A DNA stretch of 64,000 bases from Heterobasidion occidentale (taxonomy: Eukaryota; Basidiomycota; Agaricomycetes; Russulales; Bondarzewiaceae). Position 1 is the stretch's first letter. Each line of letters begins with the position of its first letter. The notes below the pieces were generated by a model. The model saw only the letters and a list, made by a program, of their open reading frames with translations, did no database searches and had not been told where the DNA came from. A program made the translations under genes and the position numbers. The DNA is taken from positions 3,224,001 through 3,288,000 of the forward strand of contig JBCAQO010000001.1 in the NCBI GenBank assembly GCA_039111635.1, written 5' to 3'. Shown here piece after piece: positions 1-10,190 of the stretch.

Positions 1-1177
1 GTCGTATCGGTACGCAGGCTCCGCAAAGAGCTGAACGACATACACGTCCAAGGATGCCCCAAAGGTGCGCAGCGCCACCCTTCCCTGCGCGCGCGCCCGC
101 GCGCAGACCCGAACCACACTCACTCACCGTCCGTCCCCATCACGGCAGGCATCGCTCTCCTCCAAGCCGACGACTTTGAGATGTGGCTACTCTCGCTCGA
201 GGTGCTCGGCGAGAGCGTATACGAGGTGCGCGTCGCGCTCGCGTCCCACGAACGCTTTTTCAGACCGTGCTGAGGGCGTCTCTCCGTTTGCCGCTGGTCG
301 ATTTGCGTAACAGGGCGAGGCGTTCGCGCTCAAGTTCCGGTTCGACTCGCAGTACCCGATCTCGTCCCCCGCTGTCCAGTTCGTGGTCAACGACCAATAC
401 AAGGCCCCCGTGCATCCCGTACGCCCCACTCTTTTTCCTCGCTTTGCGCTGCTTCGCTTCGCTTCAAGGCGCGCTGATCTGACCGTCGCACGGGCCTCTT
501 GTTGGCGTCCGTAGCACGTCTACACCAACGGGCATGTGAGTCGCGCCTTCCCACGTCCCCTCCCACGGCGAAGCCAGGCGCCGTCCCTGACTTGTGCATT
601 CCCTCCACCAGATATGCGCGTCCATCCTCGGCAACGAGTGGTCGCCCGTCCTGAGCGTGATCACGATCTGCATCTCCCTCCAGAGCATGCTCGCGTCCTG
701 CAAGGTAATCCCCATCCCTCCTTCCCGCTCTCGCCACCGCGTTCCCTGACCGATCGCCGCGGCCCCGGTGCGCGTCGCAGAAGAAAGAGCTGTACGTGCC
801 TGCGTCCCTCTCCCCACACCGTGCTTGCCTTTATATCTATCTCGACCTTGTGTTCGCAGACCAGAGGGCAACGACCGCTACGTGCGCACAGCGCCAGACA
901 ACCCGAAGAAGGTGCGCGCGCGCGCCGCCCCTCGTTCCGTGTCCCATCGCCCGTCTAACCGTTCGCCGTGCCCGCCGCCTCTTACAGACGCAGTGGGTAT
1001 ACGACGGTACGTGACGCGCTGCGGCCGGCTGCAGATCCTCCTCACCACCCACTTACTCACTCCGCGCTCCACGCCCCGGCAGACGACACGTGAGTCTGGC
1101 CCTTCCTGCTCCCTCTGTCCTCCTCTGATCACGAGGATCCTCCCTCCCCCTCTTTGCACACCACCGACAGCGTATGA
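1..1177 (+). CDS. ubiquitin-conjugating enzyme E2, UBE2W-like (5' partial)
   Basis: E2 enzyme that accepts ubiquitin as a thioester and passes it to substrates. The exons I join are 1-64, 149-225, 314-418, 515-535, 612-704, 781-791, 860-911, 988-1006, 1083-1089 and 1171-1177; they encode 151 residues and stop, open at the 5' end. The core has the YPISSP segment, then HPHVYTNGHICASIL with the presumed catalytic Cys, then EWSPVLSV. The C-terminal YVRTAPDNPKKTQWVYDDDT closely matches the family of UBE2W (known in animals for N-terminal ubiquitination). The start codon lies just left of the window, since the first visible residues align near the UBE2W N terminus. The last two coding exons are only 7 nt each, so automated prediction of this 3' end is likely to fail. 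Family confidence is high; substrate is unknown. Confidence 0.9.
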
Positions 1178-1656
1178 CGCGCACGACGCGCGCATTCACG
1201 CGCGCGCTGTACATACACATACCACGACGATTTCGAAGCTGCACCTGCCCGGGCCTGTATCACACCACACCCCCGACCTGCCTTTCCCTACGCTGTACTT
1301 TAGACGCGCCATGCTGAGCGCTGATTTCCGGAGCTCTCGAGCACGCCCGCTGCCGGTGCGCGGACGCCTCGGCATCGGCGGCGGCAAATACAGAGGAGGG
1401 ATAACAATGCCTGTTCCTTGAGTAATGCCGCATCGTACACGCGTCATATCGTGCAACAGGAACGAACGACAAAAGAGGGGACGTGGAAGAGAGATCGTGG
1501 CAACCATAGATATACATCCGCGCATAGCCCGAGCGTGCATCGCCTCGTGAGAAATCAGAGGGCCAGAAGAAGTGAGAATGTGGAAAAGAGGGCGCGAAAA
1601 AAAATAGCAGAGAAACCGCAACGCAAGATCCGAAAAAAATTGAGATATCCCCCCCC
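1178..1656. other. intergenic, convergent 3' ends
   Basis: Lies between the stop codons of the E2 gene and the copper-fist gene, so it should hold both 3' UTRs. I see A-rich and T-rich stretches near 1590-1650 but no coding or repeat signal. Confidence 0.6.
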
Positions 1657-3384
1657 CTAGCCACAACACCCCGTCGCAGCCGCTTCCACCCGCTCGCGCG
1701 GCGCCGCGGCGCCGCCCCTTTTCTCAAGCACTTCCTCGTCGTCGTCGTCGTCCTCACAGCACCCCTGGCAGCTCCCCCCGCACCCACACGCGCCGCCGCA
1801 CGCGCACGCGCCGCCGCAGCACAGCTTCGGCAGCTCGACGTCCGCGCCGGGCAGCGGGATGCGCGCCGCCTGCGCGAAGAACCGGTCCAGCACCGTCTGC
1901 CCGAGGACAGCCCCGCGCGCCACCGCCGCCGCCGCGGCGAACCCGCGTTCGGCGCCGAGCCCGAAGCTCACTTTGCTCAGGTCGAGCGCCATCACGTCTT
2001 CGTCGACGCAGTTCCCGCACCCGTCTCCACAGTCCCGCCGGACGTGGCCGTGACCGTGGCCGTGGCCGTCCTCGCGCGCGCCGACGCTCGCCGCGTGCTT
2101 GTGACCCCTGCCGACGCCGGCGCCAGCTGCGCCGTGCCCGCTGATCGCAGCCTCGAACGCCGCGCCGACGCTGTGCTCCTCCTCCGGCCGCGCGTCGTCC
2201 GCGCCCCGATGCTCGGCGCAGTCCGGGCACGCGCACCGCAGCCCACACGTGCACCCCGAGCCCGCGAGCCGCGTGAGCGCGCTGAACGGGGGCATCAGCG
2301 CGTGCGCGGGCGGGTGCAGATGGGGCGGGGAGAACGGGAAGGCGGGCATGGACGGGGACGCGGCGGGCGGGAAGAGCAGCGGCGGGAGGGCGGGCCCGCG
2401 CTCGGGCGACTGCGTGCGCTTGGCGCGTTTCGGGTGCGCGCGGGGGTGCGAGCAGGGGAGGGCGCGTGGGGACTGCGTGGGCGAGGCGGTGGGCGTGGGC
2501 GCGCGGGGGTGTTTCAGCGCGGGGGACGCCGCGCCGGGTGTGCTCTGCGAGGGTGGGGGAGGCGATGTGGAGTCGGTGACGCAGCATAGCGCGGCTGCGC
2601 GTGCGAGCGTGGCGAGGCCGTTGGTCAGGGCGCCGCGGTCGAGGGCGGCCGTCGCCGCTGCGGAGGTGCTCGCTCGGCATTGACAGTTCCACACGTCCTC
2701 GCACGGGCATGGGTTTAGCAGCGAGTCGACTGCGTGCGGCGGGGGCGACCGCGTGATGAGGACAGTGATAGCTTTGGGATGAAGGTGAGAAACGGACCTC
2801 TCTGGCGCGGGTCAGGTGGGCGCACAGGTCGAGAGCTGGGCGCCAAGGCATCCTTGAGGCCGTTGGGCAAGGCGGGCACGATGGGGATGTATCGCTTTTC
2901 TGCAGGCGACAGGCAGAGAGGGATGAAATTGAGAGGGATCAGCCCATCGCATGGGCAGATGCGCGGGGATGAGCTCACGCTTGGTGCCAAATGACTTTTC
3001 GGCTTCATGGCTTCTCGAGGTCCGTGCATCGGAGCATGTGCATTTCGAATGGACACGTTTTGTGCTGCGCAGCTCGCGGCAGCGCTCGCACTGGGAGACG
3101 GGGCGTCCCTTCTTCTTGATCTCGTATAGCGGGCGGTCGGTGTGGGCGCAAGAGGAGGAGCGGTGGCCCTTTATGCATGATTCGCTGAGTGGATGCGATG
3201 GCGATGGCGAGATAGGGGAGTCGATGGGCGGATTCGATGGAAGAGATTGGGACACAAATGAGCAACGTAGCATCGAAATAGGAAATAAACGCACCAGGCG
3301 AATTTCTGGCTGTTGATGTATACCTGGGGTGTCGGCCGTGAGGACGCCTGTCTGCGTTCAGACGGAGGCGGCGAGGCTCACCAT
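1657..3384 (-). CDS. copper-fist transcription factor (ACE1/MAC1/CUF1 family)
   Basis: Copper-sensing DNA-binding regulator. Exons run 3384-3382 (ATG only), 3323-3295, 3184-2979, 2899-2798 and 2729-1657, giving 470 residues. The N terminus begins MVYINSQKFACESCIKGHR and has the zinc module C11-x2-C14-x8-C23-x-H25, followed by the minor-groove motif KGRP and a CERCR segment: the full copper-fist signature. The middle is Pro/Ala-rich, with a His-Gly run near residue 330. Cys clusters follow (CGDGCGNC and, near the C terminus, KLCCGGACACGG), as in the Cu(I)-binding activation domains of ACE1-type proteins. The start is unusual: the ATG is followed at once by a GTGAGC donor, and only this splice restores the conserved MVYIN start. 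It diverges from the Fe-S factor ISA1. Whether it activates detoxification or copper uptake cannot be told from sequence. Confidence 0.93.
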
Positions 3385-4540
3385 GTCTACTACTTTGGAA
3401 CGAAACGAGCGGAGGAGGGCTCAATTTGCATGAGCTGCGCCGAAAGCTTGAGAAAGGGACGGGGAGAGGGAGGGGAGAGGGTGCGAGAGAACGCCAGGCT
3501 CAAATAGTTGGAGAAGAGACTGGGACGGTGCAGCTGATGACGGCAAATGGCTGCAAGCCGGAGCGGCAGGCACCGTCACAGATTCTGTCATTCCGTGACT
3601 CACACAGCCTCTGCGTCACACGTCCTGGCTCGACGCGGCGACGCGGTCGTGCCTAGGCAAGAACGGGCACGCAGGGCGTTGCGCGACGTCCGAACGGCAC
3701 ACCCACGTCCTCTGGCATATCGACCTCAGCGCGTCACATTGGCCGATCGGAGATGGGCGAGAAGACAACTGAATTCACCAGGATGGGCTACGATAGGCTA
3801 GGCTATTCTGGGACGGACTCTGACGAACGTTGGATCAATGTGACCCGGATAACGCGATGGCCACAGGGTTCTGCGCCTGCAGGTGTGGGCGGCGCAAGGA
3901 CAGCAGCGCAATGGGCTCATATGGGCGATAGCGCGGGCGGCGGCCGGGCGAGGCAATAAACCCATTCGCAGATAGAGAATAGAACATGTGGTGCAGACAT
4001 ACCCAAAGGTGCAATTGACGCGCGAGTCATCAGATGGATGCCCTGTGGTGAGCATGCTCGGAACGCGACGTGGAAAGCTTCTTCGACAATTGGCACTCGA
4101 GAGTTGCCTGGAACCACCTGGAGGCGGCCATCTGGTCGCGCGACCGCGACCTCCGGAATGAGTATACTGTAGCAGGCATGTCTTCGACGAATGGAAGGAG
4201 AATCGACTCTCTTTCTGAGATACGCTGAGTGATTGACAATGTACATACCGATGCCGCGGCCTTCTGTAGTCAAGTTTGCACGCTGCAAGGTTTGTGGCTG
4301 AAGCACCCCAGAAGGTGATCCGGGCACTGACCACGATGTTCTGGTGGCCGAATGGCTCAATGCAGACGGGGGTCTACGATGCATGCGCAACGGGCGGACG
4401 GCGATTGGCTTCGGAGGGGCGGGTGGGGTCCGCCACCGCGGGGGGGCAACAGCGGCAAACAGATGTGTCATCCTGGCTCGGCCTGTGCAAGTCAGCTCTG
4501 GCCCGCTGCTGCTCTGCTCTCTGCTCTGCCATTCTCCACG
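3385..4540. other. intergenic, divergent promoters of copper-fist gene and ISA1
   Basis: Shared upstream region of two divergently transcribed genes, about 1.16 kb. Several open frames of 60-180 codons exist on both strands, but none resembles a known protein or has supporting splice structure. No copper-response element could be assigned with confidence. Confidence 0.6.
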
Positions 4541-5347
4541 ATGGCCTCCCTCGCTCGCCTCCACCGCCTCCACCGCCTCGCACACCGCCTCCCCCCCTCG
4601 CTGTCCTCGCTGCCCCCATCCCGACGCGCCATGATGTCCGCCTGGTCCAGCCGGAACCCGCCCGCACCCGCACCCGCACCCAGCGCAATCTCCGAGCCCC
4701 CACTGCACGACTCCCCGCCCGTCGTCATACCCAGCACCAGCACCCCCCTCAGCCCCGACGCAGCCTCCCCGCAGACCGCCGCACGCCCGCCGCCCGTACC
4801 ACGAGCAGAGCGCCCCAAGCCCACCCTCCGCGCCAAGAAAGCCGCGCTGACCATCGTACGTGTTCTCCGCACCGCGCCCTCCGCACTCTTTCACTCTTAT
4901 TCATATTCCATCCGCATGCCTCCTGCGATACCACTTGCGCCACCCCGACAGACCTCCACCGCCGTCGAACGCCTCCGCATCCTCATGCGCAGCCCGACGC
5001 CCCAGCTCATCCGCATCGGCGTCCGGAACAAGGGCTGCGCCGGCCTCTCCTACCACCTCGAGTACGTCGACCGCCCCGCCAAGTTCGACGAGATCGTCGA
5101 GCAGGACGGCGTCCGCGTCCTCATCGACAGCAAGGCCCTCTTCTCCATCATCGGCAGCGAGATGGACTGGAAGGAGGACGCGCTCAGGTACGTGTCGCGC
5201 GATACCCTCCCCTCCCTTTCCGACCGCGAATGCACCCCGTGCTCACACGTCTCCGTCTCCGCCGCTTGCAGCTCCAAGTTTGCGTTCAAGAACCCGAACA
5301 TCAAGGACGCGTGCGGCTGCGGCGAGTCCTTCACCGTCGGCTCGTAG
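4541..5347 (+). CDS. ISA1: mitochondrial iron-sulfur assembly protein, IscA type
   Basis: A-type carrier that helps build [4Fe-4S] clusters in mitochondria. Exons 4541-4855, 4952-5187 and 5272-5347 give 208 residues. The N-terminal ~40 residues are rich in Arg, Leu and Ser and lack acidic residues, as expected of a mitochondrial presequence. A Pro-rich linker follows. The IscA fold has LIRIGVRNKGCAGLSYHLEY with the first conserved Cys, FDEIVEQDGVRVLID, and the C-terminal CGCGESF with the other two cluster-binding Cys. The C-x-n-C-x-C arrangement is complete. The start is the first ATG in frame. It diverges from a copper regulator, a suggestive metal-homeostasis pairing that may be chance. ISA1 is preferred over ISA2 because of the spacing of the CGCGESF tail. 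Confidence 0.94.
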   Translation: MASLARLHRLHRLAHRLPPSLSSLPPSRRAMMSAWSSRNPPAPAPAPSAISEPPLHDSPPVVIPSTSTPLSPDAASPQTAARPPPVPRAERPKPTLRAKKAALTIVRVLRTAPSALFHSYSYSIRMPPAIPLAPPRQTSTAVERLRILMRSPTPQLIRIGVRNKGCAGLSYHLEYVDRPAKFDEIVEQDGVRVLIDSKALFSIIGSEMDWKEDALRYVSRDTLPSLSDRECTPCSHVSVSAACSSKFAFKNPNIKDACGCGESFTVGS

Positions 5348-5963
5348 CCTCCGTGCCCTTCCGCTTCTCCCTCCCCCGCACTGTATTCACCCGACGCACG
5401 CACGCACGCACGCTCTTCGTCATCTGCATGCATGGACCGCCTAATACCGTACTGCATCTCCCCCAGCACCACCCGACCCCCACGATCCCCACCTCCCCTC
5501 CTGCATGTATCCATACCTGTCCCCCCGCTGGTAATCTGGTACTACACGACCGGCGCACGCTCGCCCCTCTTTAGACCCTACATCGCATCGAATGACGATC
5601 ATCCCCGCTTCTCCTGTTGTAATATTTATTTTTTCGGGACGTACGACTTGCGATCTCGCGTGATTTTGCATTTTAATAGAGGTTAGAGGGGGGAATATTC
5701 AACGCCGCGGCGCCCCGGGCCGCTTCATTTGTTCTCGTCCAAAGTTACGGAGCCCAACTACATACAGCACCACTAGTACCCTCTTCTCGTTCTCGTACAG
5801 CGAATCCCCCCCGCGCGCGCGAAAACAAATACAGACAGAAAAAGAAACGAAAGCAAGACTGAAGGAAAGTAAAAAAAAAAACAGAAAGAGCCCGAAAGAA
5901 AGAAAGACTGAGCGGGGCAGTGGGAGGGGCAGGAGGCGGCGCGCACGGCTCCGCGTTCAACGT
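5348..5963. other. intergenic, convergent 3' ends with purine-rich tract
   Basis: Between the stops of ISA1 and GID1. Bases about 5821-5915 are an almost pure A/G stretch with an A11 run, on the strand complementary to GID1 transcription (so pyrimidine-rich in that transcript's 3' region). No coding signal was seen. Confidence 0.6.
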
Positions 5964-8900
5964 TCAACCGTCAAGCAGCTCGCGCTGGAGGTCCGCGAAG
6001 ACCGCCGCGCCGATGCCCATGTAGCCGAGCTGCACGAGGCTCGCGGCCGTCTGGCGGTACACGCGCTCGAGCGCAGGGCGCGCGGGCCACCCCTGCGACT
6101 CTGCGCGCGCGGGCGGCGCGCAATACCAAAACAAACCACACAAACTCGTCAGCAAGCAGAGCGCCGGCGGAAGGGCGAAAGGGGGTAAGAGCGCACCGAG
6201 GATCGCCTGGTTGATCTCCGCCGCGAGCGCGTCGCGCGCCTCCTGCCCCGCCCACGCACTCACCGCGCCGCCCGCCTCGAGCGGGAAGTGGTACGCGACA
6301 ACGCTGAACGTGCGGTCGAGGTACGTCTGCACCTCCCGCCGCGCGTCCTTCCGGTAGTCCTTCTGCAGCGCCTGCCCGTACGTGATCGCGTCCCGCAGCG
6401 CCGCCTCCGCCGCGCGCTTCGTCGCGGGCGCCGCCGCGGCGGCTGTGGCCGTGGCAGCTCTGGGGACGGCGCCGTGCCCGTCGTCGACTTCCATCTCCTC
6501 GTCCGCACCCTCCTCCCCGCCGTCCGCCGCGTCCATCCCGTCGCCCCCTCCGCCAGCGGCAGAGGCGGCGGCCGCGACGCCGACGCGGCGCTTCATCTCC
6601 GCCGCCTCGTTCACGAGCTCGACGAACTTGCGGCAGCGCAGCTTGAGCAGCACGAGGCCCTGCTCGCGCGCGAGCACCTCCGGGAAGCGCGCCTCGGCGC
6701 CCCACAGCGCGGTGTCCATATCTCCGCGCTGCACGGCGTGCACGATCGCGAGCCGCTGCTCGAGCGCCTCGCGCGTGCTGGAGCCGCGCGCCGCAGGCGC
6801 AACGCTGGCTGCCTCTGCAGGCAGCGTCGCCCCGTTCTCGATATCGATATCGTCGTCGTCGTCGTCGTCGTCGTCATCGTCGTCGTCGTCCGCGTCGGGC
6901 ATTGGCGAGTCCGCGTCGGCGTCGGCGTCGGCCGCAGCGGCTTCGGTTTCGGGGCCGGGCCGGGAGGAGGGGGCACGGGCAGCGCGGGGGACGCGGGGCG
7001 CAGGGGCTCCTCCGCCTGCCTGCGGACGGCGGACGTGCGCGCGAGCTGCGTCTCGAACGCGCGCGGTCCTCGCGTACCCGTGGTGCACGAGGTAGCTGAG
7101 CACGAGCCGCCCGGCCTCCTCGCGCCCCTGGTCGTCCTCCGCCGCGACGCGGCCCGCGCCCCTCTCCCGCTCCTCGAGCGGCGCGGCGGGGATGGCCACC
7201 GCCGCGGCGGTGCGCCCGGGCTCGAGCGCGCGCCAGTCGACGCTCGTCTGCTGGATGCGCGCCCAGATCGCGTCGCGCTGCTGCTGCACGTGGTCGTCGA
7301 TGTCGTATTTAAAGGGCTCGTGCCCGAAGTTGACGCGGATGGCCTCGTGCGTGTGGCGAAGTCCGACCGAGGGATAGATCTCGATGTCTTCCGCGACGTG
7401 CTCGAAGACCATGCCTGATTCGACGGGCCTCAGCCGTAGGTGCCAGAGCGGGCAGACGCGACACAAAAGACGAAGGCTCACCGATCAGGTTCCCGTTCTT
7501 GGTGAAGAAGGCGCGATTCTGGCTGAAATCGATGCCGGCACCGACGATATCCCCACCTATGAGCGAAATGATGGATGAGCACGTTCCTGTGTGTGTGAGA
7601 GGGCGGCCGGGGTCCGGATCACCTCCGAACGTCTCGCCGTAAGCGTTCCCCGCCTTCTCGGCCGAGAACGAGCAACCATCATCGCCGTGGTATCCCCAGG
7701 AGTTCTTGTCCCAGCCCGGAAGCTTGTTGAGGCGATTTTCGCTCGCTGTAAAGCTGCGCGCGCGCGAGCGACGACCAAAGCCAAAACGCAAATCTCATCA
7801 CCTTTTGAACCTGATGGACAGACCAAGCGGGCTGCGGTCACTCACCCTATGCTGACATGGCTGTGGAGGACGAGAGGTTATAGACGTGGGCGCGGATGTA
7901 AGGATGGCAAGAGTCTTACGCTTTCTGGGACTTGCCAAGGAGCTCTATTTCGTAGTAATAGATGCCGCAAGCGGGAGGTATAGGGTGGTTCGTGCGAGCC
8001 AAAGCCGCGTTGTCGAGGTTGGCACCGCCTGGGACATAAGGATGAGTGGGTGCGATAGCAAAAAGTCGGCACAGGACCGCCCACCTTGATATCCTGCGCC
8101 TGCGGATCGGTCAGAAGCGCGCGTTGAGAGCTGTGGGTCAGATAAAACATCAAAACGAAAGGGCGAACCGTTGTACGTCAAGTCCCTCCCATCAGCAGAC
8201 ACGCTGAGATACGGATGGCGGTCCTGCTCGCTCCACCTGGTCGGAAGCCTGAAGATGGGGCTGCTCCCGACCATGGCGACGCTCTCGAGCGCATCCCGGG
8301 CCGCGGCGGCGCCGGGGGCGCGCACAGGGAGGGGGCCGGTGGTGCTGTCATCGTCGCTGTCATCGCTAGGGCTGGCGGAATGCTCGCGCTCGCGGCGCAC
8401 GGAGTAGGGCCACATGTTCTGCGGGGGCACGGAGTAGCGCGAGGGCGGGAGGTTTGCGGGGAGCTCGGTCTGGAGGAGGTGGCGGAGGGCGGAGTGGTTG
8501 AGGTAGGCGGGGCGCGGGAAGGGGGTGGTCGCTGCCGGAGCGGTCTGGGGTGGGGCGACAGGATGTCCGTGGGGATTGACGGGGCGGGTGACGGTGATGG
8601 GACGGAAGGCGGCGGGACCGGTGCTTGTTCTGCGGGAGCGAGTGGGGGAGGTGGGCGGAGGGGAACAGGGCACGTCGGTGGAAGAGGAGGTGTTGCTGGC
8701 GCGTATGATGCGCGGGAGGATGGGACTGGTGGAGATGGCAGCGCCTGGATGGCGGTGAGCGGGAAGGGTGGGGACCATGGTGGATCGCAGGCGAGGGGGG
8801 CTTGTGGCCAGAGGCGGGGGGAAACGGAGGACACCAGAGGGCGTGCGAGGGCGGGGGAGGGTGAAGTTAGGGGGCGAGGCGGGGAAGGAGATCACATCGT

Positions 8901-8973
8901 CGAGAGAGGGAAGGGACGTGGATGGGGCGCTGGGTATTGGGATGCTGGACGAGCGAGAGGGTCGTCCCGACAT
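5964..8973 (-). CDS. GID1: GID/CTLH ubiquitin ligase subunit, RanBPM-like (SPRY-LisH-CTLH-CRA)
   Basis: Scaffold subunit of the GID/CTLH E3 ligase, which in yeast degrades gluconeogenic enzymes. Exons: 8973-8169, 8099-8085, 8028-7920, 7860-7846, 7753-7623, 7556-7482, 7414-6197, 6100-5964; 834 residues. After a long Ser/Pro-rich N terminus comes a SPRY domain with HPIPPACGIYYYEIEL, SIGF, NKLPGWDKNSWGYHGDDG and FFTKNG. A LisH segment (SYLVHHGYARTA) follows, then a run of 14 Asp, the CTLH region (QRGDMDTAL, LKLRCRKFVELV) and a C-terminal CRA region ending LGYMGIGAAVFADLQRELL. Two exons are only 15 nt; the second supplies the SIG of the SPRY strand. In the LisH region the expected AFETQ continuation sits in another frame (see findings). 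VID30 is the older yeast name. Confidence 0.9.
6851..6890. repeat. GTC/GAC trinucleotide microsatellite inside GID1
   Basis: A nearly perfect run of GTC triplets on the plus strand encodes a tract of 14 Asp residues in GID1. Such tracts vary in length by replication slippage. The acidic run separates the LisH region from CTLH. Confidence 0.9.
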
Positions 8974-9233
8974 GCTGTTGGTCGGTCTGGGGATGACTCG
9001 GGCACACGGCCTGGGCGGTCAGAAGAAAGCAAAGGTAATTAGTCGTGTTCTCAATCGTGGATGCTCTGCCGGGAGTAGAATAGAGGGTCGAGAGCAGAGA
9101 GGAGACGAGGGAGGACGGAGAGCAGAGCGGTCGAACAGGCTATGCGAGGGTATGCGGTGGAAAGTGCCGAGCCCCAGACACAGATCAGACGCGTGACGCG
9201 TTCCTCCTCGCTCCCTCCCACCACTTGACCCCC

Positions 9234-9898
9234 ATGGTCCGTCCAGCCCGTCCTCATCCTCCCCGGTCCACCCTCACTGACACCGTCCACAGGACCCCTC
9301 ATACCGCATCGTGCCCTCCAAGGCGCCCAAGACCGCCTCCGTGACCGACACCGCCAACTCTTTCGGCCTCCACGACACCCTCCGCTACGGCACACGCACT
9401 CTCGCCGCCGAGCTTCAGTCCCACAACTCTCTCCAGGGCCGCCTCGACAACGTGAGTCCCGCTCCGCTCATCACCCACCAAGATCATCAGGCTGAAATCC
9501 GCCATCCCCGACGCCGCTTACGCGTCCCAGTGGGAAGAGACCCAGGACAACCTCCAGCTCACCATGCAGCGCGAGATCTACGGCCTGCACGTACCCATGC
9601 GCCAGCTCATGGAACGCAAGCTCGTATCCACCGTGCGTGCCTCTCCATCCACCGAGCGCCATCTCACCCCGCAACCCTCTAGAACCCGCACATGCCCGCC
9701 TTCCCCCAATCCAACATCCATCTCGACATCCTCATGGGCCGCGACGAGACCATCGACGTCGCTGACATCTTTGGCGGTGAGTTCCCGCTCACGTCGCTCG
9801 CGTCACGCACTCATCTCGATTTCATTTTTTCAGGATTGGAATCAGGTCCTCCCATGGACATCCACGCGGAGATGGAGAAGAAGCTGCGCATGCGGTGA
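9234..9898 (+). CDS. UMP1: proteasome maturation factor
   Basis: Chaperone that assists 20S proteasome assembly and is the first substrate of the mature particle (POMP in animals). Exons 9234-9236 (ATG only), 9293-9451, 9531-9632, 9683-9776 and 9834-9898 give 140 residues, the usual size. The protein starts MDPSYRIVPSKAPK and contains LHDTLRYG, RLDNWEETQDNLQL, REIYGLHVPMRQLMERKLV, and the C-terminal NIHLDILMGRDETIDVADIFG, all family hallmarks. The first coding exon is the start codon alone, followed by a GTCCGT donor; no other nearby ATG opens this frame. A closer acceptor at 9482 would leave a 31-nt intron, so I use the one at 9530, which restores NWEETQ. Confidence 0.92.
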
Positions 9899-10190
9899 AC
9901 CAGAAGTATGAGACCGTACTGTACGATGTGCAGATCCGTTGTATTCATAGCAGAGCGTGCACACACTCTCATCAATGTCCACAATGTGCAGCCTGACACG
10001 GGCGAGCGACGCTCTCCCATCGCGCACCTCCAAGTATATCAGTAGCTAGTATATCCAATCCGAGCAAGCAAGCGCGGGGACAGGTAAACGTCAACACGTA
10101 ACGTCAGTCTACAAACGACCACGGCATCGCGCCGGCAACGGCGAAAGCAAGAGTCGATAATAAGCGACGTTATATACACCCGCACCTAAC

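Noticed and set aside
6288..7418. 376-codon plus-strand open frame opposite GID1
   Set aside because: It is the antisense of the GC-rich GID1 exon 7; composition is Arg/Val-rich with no family resemblance, and GID1 on the minus strand is certain.
8215..9042. 275-codon plus-strand Gly/Arg-rich open frame
   Set aside because: Antisense shadow of the Ser/Pro-rich N terminus of GID1.
9452..9482. 31-nt intron in UMP1 giving IIRLKSAIP
   Set aside because: Shorter than any other intron here; the acceptor at 9530 instead restores the conserved NWEETQDNLQ.
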